Shown here: one piece after another, positions 58,799-64,000 of the stretch
How positions within the stretch are numbered: the stretch's first letter is position 1
How the letters are laid out: each line of letters starts with the position of its first letter
NCBI GenBank assembly: GCA_024742475.1
Contig: JANSYI010000015.1
Location: 146,075 to 210,074 of the forward strand
Reading direction: 5' to 3'
DNA: 64,000 nucleotides
DNA from: a bacterium
GTDB lineage: Bacteria > Myxococcota_A > Polyangia > Nannocystales > Nannocystaceae
Notes under the pieces: model-generated
What the model was told of the DNA's origin: nothing
The model's input: the letters and a program-made list of their open reading frames with translations, nothing else
Databases searched by the model: none
Program-made: the position numbers and the translations under genes

Positions 58799-60370
58799 TC
58801 AGTTCCGTTCGAGGATGTCGGCGTAGAGGAACCCCCACGCTGCGTAAGTGCTCGATCGCGTCGGGGCGCCAGCTTGGGCTACCGAGATGTGTCCGACGGG
58901 ATCGGGGTGAACGGCGACGACCTTGCCGACTGCCGAGAGGTAGTGAAAGCTCGAGATCGGGTCGTCGAGCACCATCGACTCGGGGTCGAGCGTGGTGAGA
59001 TCGACCGTGCTGATCCACGGCTGTGCGCTGGTCCCCAGCAGCAGCAGGTTGCCTTCGAGGGCCGAGTTGGTCGCATCGTAGGCCGTGGGCGACGACAACG
59101 GCGTCACCTGCTCGACCGTGAAGTCGACGACGTACAAGTTGATGCCCGACCCCACGAGCACGCGGTCGTTGTCCAGCACCACGAGATCTTCGATGCCGGT
59201 CTGAATCCCCAGCGGCCGTGGCGACCGCCCCAGGGCGTCGTCGATGCCGTCGAGCTCCAGGGTGTAGATCGTCGAGCCGCCCGGTCCCCACATCACCAGC
59301 TGGTCGATGGGACCGGCGTCGCTCTCGTGGGTGCGCGTGAACATGCGCGATGCCGGGCCGCCCAACGCGACACCGAACCCCTGCTGGGTGCGAATGTCGG
59401 TGAACGCCAGCGCTTCCCGAGCAGGGTCGATGGTGACCAGGTAGGGCACTTCGTCGCCGTCGTGGGTGACGAAGTCGCTGGCCTGGGTACCGATCGGCAG
59501 CAGGCTGACCTGCGCGGTGAAGCCGTCGTCGTCGACCTTGGGCGCGAGCGTCAGCATTGCGACGTCGGAGCTGGTGCTGCTGCGCAGGAACAACACGGGG
59601 TCGTCGAACTTGTCGTTCGGAGGCCGAAGCAGCGTGCGCTCGGGGGTGAAGGTGATGCTGCCGATGTTGACCGCCACCTGGTTGGCCACCGGATCTTCCA
59701 TGTCGACCAGGACGACCTCGTTGTCGGCGAGGAAGGCAACGATGTCGCGCAGACGGTTGCCAATCTGGATCAGCCCGGGCTCGCCGGGCGTGGTCTGGCC
59801 GGGGAACTCGACGCGGGTGAGCCGGCCACCGAAGCCGTTGAGGGTGAACGAACGCGGCGGCTCGGGGCTGTCGAGCGTCACGATCGAGACCTGGTTGGCG
59901 TTCTGCAGCACGCCCGCTCCACCGAAGCCGTCCGTACCCGACCCGAAGTGCAGGACAGCCCGGCGGCGGTCAGGAGAAAGGTCGACCGTCGAAAACGGCG
60001 CCAACACGTCGTACGAGCGCGCGTCTCCACTCCCGTCGGCGGGGAAGACGAAGAGGCGCTCTTCGACGTCCTCTTCCTTTTGGCTCGAGGGCACCACCAT
60101 GGCCAGGAGCTCATCTCCATCGAGCGTGGGCCGCAGCCAGCTCACCCGGGTTCGGTCGTCGCCGACCTTCCGGTAGGCCACGTCGATGTCGTCGTCTCCG
60201 GGCCGAACGAACAACAGCTCGCTGCGGTCCTGGTCGATCCACGCCAGCGCAGAGTGGGTCGAGACCGGCCCCGACAGCTCGCGCGCATCGGCATACGGGT
60301 CGTCCTCACTGCAGCCACCGAGGACCAGGCCGGCAGCCAGTACACAAGTCAGTCTATGAGAGAAGTTCAT
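58799..60370 (-). CDS. beta-propeller lipoprotein
   Basis: A 523-residue predicted lipoprotein (signal ending LVLGGC). The rest consists of propeller-type strands such as LLFVRPGDDDIDVAYRKV, VFPADGSGDARSYDVLAPF, VDLSPDRRRAVLHFG, VSIVTLDSPEPPRSFTL, DIVAFLADNEVVLVDMEDPV and LVVLDNDRVLVGSGINLYVV. It lacks disulfides apart from the lipid Cys. It is the middle gene of the surface operon, 6 bp after the first propeller gene. The pair is similar in style but not near-identical. Function unknown; a surface complex with the barrel is likely. Confidence 0.72.
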   Translation of the reverse strand: MNFSHRLTCVLAAGLVLGGCSEDDPYADARELSGPVSTHSALAWIDQDRSELLFVRPGDDDIDVAYRKVGDDRTRVSWLRPTLDGDELLAMVVPSSQKEEDVEERLFVFPADGSGDARSYDVLAPFSTVDLSPDRRRAVLHFGSGTDGFGGAGVLQNANQVSIVTLDSPEPPRSFTLNGFGGRLTRVEFPGQTTPGEPGLIQIGNRLRDIVAFLADNEVVLVDMEDPVANQVAVNIGSITFTPERTLLRPPNDKFDDPVLFLRSSTSSDVAMLTLAPKVDDDGFTAQVSLLPIGTQASDFVTHDGDEVPYLVTIDPAREALAFTDIRTQQGFGVALGGPASRMFTRTHESDAGPIDQLVMWGPGGSTIYTLELDGIDDALGRSPRPLGIQTGIEDLVVLDNDRVLVGSGINLYVVDFTVEQVTPLSSPTAYDATNSALEGNLLLLGTSAQPWISTVDLTTLDPESMVLDDPISSFHYLSAVGKVVAVHPDPVGHISVAQAGAPTRSSTYAAWGFLYADILERN

Positions 60371-60376
60371 GAGGGC

Positions 60377-62164
60377 TCAGTCCTTCACGGCGTCGTTGAG
60401 GCGATATCCCGTCACGGTCTCCACGCTTCCCAGAGCGTCGATGAACGTGATGCGTCCCGTCGGGTGATCCTGAGACACGAAGATCTTGTCGGTCGCGTCG
60501 ACGTAGCCGGTGCCCTCGGGGGGCGAGCCCAGCTCGAAGCCGTCGACGATGAACGTCTGCAGGTCGACCTGGTCGACGCGTTTGATCGCGGCCGCGTCGT
60601 CTCGCAACAAGACGACCGAACGGGCGCCATCGGGCGTGAACAGGATCGGCTCGGGGGTGGCCTGCACGGTTTGCAGCTTCTTGACCGGGAACTCCTTCTC
60701 CAGGTCCAGCAGCGTGTACGCGTAGGGGATCGAGTCTTCGGTGGGCTGGTGGAGCAGCATGCCGCTGGCCCCGTCGGGAGCGATGCCCACCGACTTGATC
60801 GGGCGGTCGACGAACAGAGTGATGGAAGTGTCCCAACCGCTTCCGTCGCGGCGAGCGATCGTCAGGCGTAGCCGTGGATCTCGATTGGGCGGGACGGCGT
60901 CGGGGTTGGGCTCCGGCTCGGGTTCGGGGCCCGTGGTCGTTCCGTCGGTGTCGGTATCGGTATCGGTGTCGCCCGTGGGATCCACTCCGGTGGTGGTCCC
61001 GCCCGGCTCATCGGGAGGCACTCCGTTCTCGAACGGGTTCTGGGTCGTGTAGAGCAGCAGCGTGTCTGTGTCGGGCGAGAGCGCTGCCAACCCCACGTAC
61101 TCCTGCGAGATCACGTGGGACTGCAGGTCCCCGGTGCCCAGCGGCAGCGGCAGCTCCACGATCTGGCTTCCGGCTGCCCGCGGCACCGTGAGCACGGCGA
61201 ACGAACCGTCGGGCGCGATGTCGAGGTCGGTCGGCACCGCGTCGAGCTCGAACACCTGTTGCTCTCGGGTGAGGAGGTCGGTCGCCACCAAGGTGTTGTT
61301 GCCATCGACCCGCGCCAGAGCGATCCCGAGGTCGGCCGCGACCTGGACTTCGAGGGTGTCGGGATCGATGCCCGGGTCGGTGTAGGCCGGGACGATGTCG
61401 GGGATCCCGATCATGTCGACCTGGTCGAATTCGATCACGTTCACGCCGTCGGCGGTCACCACGAACGCCTGGCTCGAGTCGCTGGAGAACGCGATCTCCC
61501 GCGGGTGGGCGCCGACGGTCATGGGATAGACCGCGTTGTCGGTGACATCGATGACCGTAATCTCTTGGTCGCTGCCTGGACCGATCTCCTCGGGCCCGTC
61601 GACGTCGACGTGCACGATCAGGAACCGGCCGTCGGGAGACACCACCAGGTTGTTGGCGCCTGGCGTCGCGTCGATGATCTCGACCGTGGACTCTCCGTTC
61701 GAGTCGGTGGAGAGCAGGGCGACGTCATCGCTGCCCTGGTCGAGCACCGCGACCGCGCCCTGCATCGGTCCGTTGGCGGCGAGCGGAGCGACGACGGTGG
61801 GCCCACGTCCAACGCCGACGACGTCGATGGAGAGGTTGGAGGAGTCGATGACGGCCACCGAATCGGTCAGCTCGCTGGCGCTGTAGACGAAGCGACCGCT
61901 GGCCCGCGGCACCCGGAAGTCCGCCTCTTCCTCTTCCTCGGGAGGCGGGATGGAGCCGTCGGTGCCGAAGCCTCCGTCGCTGTCGCTCCCGCCCGGGTCG
62001 CCGTCGCTGGCCGAGGCGGAGACGGCCCCCGCATCGGTATCGCCCGCAGCGCTGCCGCCGTCGAAGCCTTCATCGCTCAGGTCGGCGCCGCACCCCGGCA
62101 TCGCGACCGGACCCAGCAGTAAGAGGGCCCCAAGGAGACCCGTGTTCGTGTTCAGTCGGTGCAT
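60377..62164 (-). CDS. beta-propeller lipoprotein (first gene of operon)
   Basis: A 595-residue predicted lipoprotein with signal ending VAMPGC. A Gly/Asp/Ser linker and a Glu-rich run precede a YncE-like propeller: FVYSASELTDSVAVIDSS, LSIDVVGVGRGPTVVAPL, VTVIDVTDNAVYPMTVGAH, LVVSPDGRFLIVHVDV, DLDIAPDGSFAVLTVPR. A Thr/Asp/Gly/Pro linker (about 390-425) divides the propeller from a second propeller half with SVGIAPDGASGMLLHQP and FTPDGARSVVLLRDD. No catalytic motif. The operon promoter should lie in the gap 62165-62482. Confidence 0.75.
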   Translation of the reverse strand: MHRLNTNTGLLGALLLLGPVAMPGCGADLSDEGFDGGSAAGDTDAGAVSASASDGDPGGSDSDGGFGTDGSIPPPEEEEEADFRVPRASGRFVYSASELTDSVAVIDSSNLSIDVVGVGRGPTVVAPLAANGPMQGAVAVLDQGSDDVALLSTDSNGESTVEIIDATPGANNLVVSPDGRFLIVHVDVDGPEEIGPGSDQEITVIDVTDNAVYPMTVGAHPREIAFSSDSSQAFVVTADGVNVIEFDQVDMIGIPDIVPAYTDPGIDPDTLEVQVAADLGIALARVDGNNTLVATDLLTREQQVFELDAVPTDLDIAPDGSFAVLTVPRAAGSQIVELPLPLGTGDLQSHVISQEYVGLAALSPDTDTLLLYTTQNPFENGVPPDEPGGTTTGVDPTGDTDTDTDTDGTTTGPEPEPEPNPDAVPPNRDPRLRLTIARRDGSGWDTSITLFVDRPIKSVGIAPDGASGMLLHQPTEDSIPYAYTLLDLEKEFPVKKLQTVQATPEPILFTPDGARSVVLLRDDAAAIKRVDQVDLQTFIVDGFELGSPPEGTGYVDATDKIFVSQDHPTGRITFIDALGSVETVTGYRLNDAVKD

Positions 62165-62482
62165 AATTCAACCTCCGCACGCATCTGCGTGTGGCTCTCT
62201 CCCGTGGACGGTACGAGACGATCCCGGTAGTGCTTCTGGGAGCCGAGTCGATCATGACCCACCCCGCCGCGATCGACGAGGCTCCATATCGCGCAGTCGC
62301 GCGCGCTGGCTGCGCGGCCCCAAGGGGCGTCAGGCTTCGTTGGCGGGTGGCACGATGAGCTCGCGGCGGAAGCACCGAAGCGCGACCTCGGATATTGGCG
62401 GGGGCGAGAATCTCGAGCGAACGAGAGACCCGATGAACGTGGATGATCGCTCGGGCTTTTGGTCGCACTATCAGGTTGATCC
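62165..62482. other. gene-free gap with a trace of a universal stress protein 3' end
   Basis: This 318-bp divergent spacer separates the surface operon from the DUF1554-like gene. Near 62335-62365, read on the minus strand, it encodes LIVPPANEA and a stop, nearly the same end as the universal stress protein at 63694 (AIVPPANEI). It may be the remnant of a deleted copy. No complete gene is seen. The promoters of both flanking genes must lie here but no strong boxes are evident. Confidence 0.4.
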
Positions 62483-63676
62483 ATGCCTGCCCGTCGCCCG
62501 CATCCCCAACGTGGACGGGAGCTGAACTCCACTGGACACCGCACGTCGATGTTGCTGGTGGCGTCGGTGCTCGTGGCTTGTGACCCTCCCGCTGGAGACC
62601 CCGGATCGATGGAGGGGAGCACGGGCGCTCAAGACGTCTCCTCCACGAGCGGCACGACAGCCAGCGAGGGGTCCACCGCGGACATGGACCCGCCGCAACC
62701 GCCGACACCGACGGAGTACAACGTCGTGTTCGTCACCTCGTCCGTCGTCCGCGCCGACTTCGGTGGGCTCGAGCAGGCCGACGAGATCTGCATGCAACAT
62801 GCGCGCGACGCCGGCCTCCAGGGGACATTCGTCGCGTGGCTGTCGACCTCGACGACCGATGCTCTCTCGCGCCTTCACGGCGCACGAGGCTGGGTTCGAA
62901 CCGATGGCCGACCGTTCGCGGACGAGGCCGACGACGTCATCTTCGACAGCTTCTACCCCCCGGCACTCGACGAGTACGGCGTCCACGTGGGTTTGGATGC
63001 CCGGCCGTGGTCCGGAACCCGGTTCGACGGGTCTCGCGACGAAGACACCTGCGAGGATTGGACGTCCCAGACCGCGTGGGCTGTCCGAGGCACCCCGCTC
63101 GGGGGAGTCTCCCGTTGGATCGTGGGCATCCGGGGAGTCTGTTCCGAATCCGCTCCGCTCTACTGCTTCGGCTCGGACCGAAACGTGCCCCTCGAGGTGA
63201 ACATGCCTACGGAGTTCAGGCGCGTGTTCGTGGCAAACAACGTCACCCTCGACGAGAACGGGCGCGACGGCGCGGACCAGCGCTGCCAGCAAGATGCCGA
63301 CCAAGCGGGCATGCCAGGGTCCTACCTCGCCCTCCTGCCGACGGAAACGTCGGCCGCGGCAGATCGCTTCGACCTCACGGGCCCAACCTGGGTCCGCCGC
63401 GACGGCGTCTCGGTCTGGGAAAACGCCACCGATCTTCCCGGTGGCGACATGCTGGCGCCCGTGGTGTTCGACGCCAACGGAGCCAAGTCCGGCACACTCG
63501 TTCTCGGCGGAGCACCCAGTCCGGGGGACCTTCCCACGGAAGGGACCTGCGAAGACTGGACCGCGGGCGAGGGCGACATCTTGGTCGGGCGCTCGGACAT
63601 GTCCGGAACCGCGGGCTACGGCGGTCAAGTCTCCACCTGCGGTCCCGATCGAGCCTTCTACTGCTTGGAGCAGTAG
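62483..63676 (+). CDS. DUF1554-like repeat lipoprotein
   Basis: A 397-residue predicted lipoprotein. The lipobox LLVASVLVAC lies at about residues 24-33 from ATG 62483; ATG 62549 would give a very short signal. After a Ser/Thr/Gly linker there are two copies of a DUF1554-like module: VVFVTSSVVRADFGGLEQAD and VFVANNVTLDENGRDGADQR start them, and both end with a Cys-containing APLYCFG or RAFYCLEQ strand. The domain is found in leptospiral and other bacterial surface proteins and has a C-type-lectin-like fold. The ligand may be a glycan. The gene is alone between two - strand genes. Confidence 0.72.
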   Translation: MPARRPHPQRGRELNSTGHRTSMLLVASVLVACDPPAGDPGSMEGSTGAQDVSSTSGTTASEGSTADMDPPQPPTPTEYNVVFVTSSVVRADFGGLEQADEICMQHARDAGLQGTFVAWLSTSTTDALSRLHGARGWVRTDGRPFADEADDVIFDSFYPPALDEYGVHVGLDARPWSGTRFDGSRDEDTCEDWTSQTAWAVRGTPLGGVSRWIVGIRGVCSESAPLYCFGSDRNVPLEVNMPTEFRRVFVANNVTLDENGRDGADQRCQQDADQAGMPGSYLALLPTETSAAADRFDLTGPTWVRRDGVSVWENATDLPGGDMLAPVVFDANGAKSGTLVLGGAPSPGDLPTEGTCEDWTAGEGDILVGRSDMSGTAGYGGQVSTCGPDRAFYCLEQ

Positions 63677-63693
63677 CGGTCCCGAGCGGAGGC

Positions 63694-64000
63694 TCAGATC
63701 TCGTTGGCGGGCGGCACGATGGCGACCGCGGTGGGGCTGATCGCCGAGAGCCCCCGGCCCACCGAGGTGAGGAACAGCCGCTCGACGCGGGAGAGTCGGC
63801 GCGAACCTGCGACGACGATGCACGCCCGGTTGTCCTCGGCGTACTTGGTCACGTTGGTAACGACCTCGCCGAGCAGGACGACCTGTTCGTCGACCGGGTG
63901 GCCGTGATCGGAGATCCACTTGGCGAGCGCCTCGGCGGCCTCGGCCTTGCGTGCGTCTCCGACCTTCTCCGGCGTGGAATCGCCGAGGTAGGCGGGGGCC
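63694..64000 (-). CDS. universal stress protein, C-terminal part (cut by window edge)
   Basis: About 102 C-terminal residues of a UspA-family protein enter from the right edge: the frame contains EVVTNVTKYAEDNRACIVVAG, SRRLSRVERLFLTSVGRGLS and SPTAVAIVPPANEI with a stop at 63694. The ATP-binding G-x2-G-x9-G(S/T) motif seems reduced to GSRRLSRVERLFLTS. The N-terminal half lies outside the window. UspA proteins respond to stress and bind ATP in part of the family. It is convergent with the DUF1554-like gene, 17 bp apart. Confidence 0.85.
   Translation of the reverse strand, partial: APAYLGDSTPEKVGDARKAEAAEALAKWISDHGHPVDEQVVLLGEVVTNVTKYAEDNRACIVVAGSRRLSRVERLFLTSVGRGLSAISPTAVAIVPPANEI

Noticed and set aside
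1..64000. rRNA, tRNA, transposase or phage genes
   Set aside because: None was seen on either strand by inspection; a dedicated tRNA/rRNA scan would be decisive.

Overview
The window is a high-GC chromosomal segment from a bacterium that most resembles a myxobacterium (Myxococcota), probably of the Nannocystis/Plesiocystis/Enhygromyxa side. This is inferred from gene style, not from a marker gene: many predicted lipoproteins in which the lipobox Cys is followed by a long Thr/Ser/Gly/Asp-rich linker, a receptor Ser/Thr kinase with a TPR sensor half, a MYXO-CTERM-like protease tail, ECF sigma/YCII pairing and glycine-rich beta-helix surface proteins. Genes lie on both strands in short units. 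I saw no rRNA, tRNA, CRISPR array, transposase or prophage.

Layout. 1-5.7 kb: a cut-off membrane protein, a CBS-domain protein, a UDP-sugar dehydrogenase-like protein lacking its expected catalytic residues, a Gly-rich beta-helix lipoprotein, a von Willebrand A-like lipoprotein, a small exported protein and a CoA-binding protein. 5.8-12.4 kb: a diverged 52-bp direct repeat, a beta-propeller lipoprotein, a lipid-anchored low-molecular-weight phosphatase/arsenate-reductase-like protein, an FGE-fold lipoprotein and a degenerate CheB fused to CheR. 12.5-31.2 kb: receptor kinase, PhoD phosphatase, AsmA/DUF748-like protein, membrane tri-haem cytochrome c, serine hydrolase, M50-like protease, NADAR protein, ChaN-alpha/beta-hydrolase fusion, Kelch lipoprotein and an ECF sigma/YCII pair. 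31.3-37.9 kb: a cytochrome P460-like lipoprotein, then a GNAT-like protein, M14 carboxypeptidase, HSL-type hydrolase, PlsC-type acyltransferase and a Cys-rich lipoprotein.

38.0-43.9 kb is the most distinctive region. It is a six-gene tightly packed + strand unit: DUF2169 protein, thiolase-fold protein without catalytic residues, DUF4150/PAAR-like protein with a C-terminal PD-(D/E)XK-type nuclease domain, DUF3396-type immunity protein, an unknown 260-residue protein and a WG-repeat protein. This reads as an orphan type VI secretion effector, loading and immunity module.

44-53.7 kb: another vWA-like lipoprotein, an unknown protein, a 170-bp nested palindrome between convergent genes, DUF4003 and EXPERA proteins, and a scrambled zone (48.5-50.0 kb) where a duplicated lipoprotein 3' end sits among broken gene pieces. 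A trypsin-like protease with a membrane-anchored tail, a possibly frameshifted gene, a DUF3124 lipoprotein and a small Cys/His-rich protein follow.

53.7-57.7 kb is an oxidative-stress unit: an ATAG-N7-CTAT OxyR-type box, katG encoding a predicted lipid-anchored catalase-peroxidase, an OB-fold lipoprotein overlapping katG, and convergent oxyR with both redox cysteines. 57.8-62.2 kb is a three-gene surface operon (two propeller lipoproteins and an outer-membrane barrel). The window ends with a DUF1554-like lipoprotein and the C-terminus of a universal stress protein.
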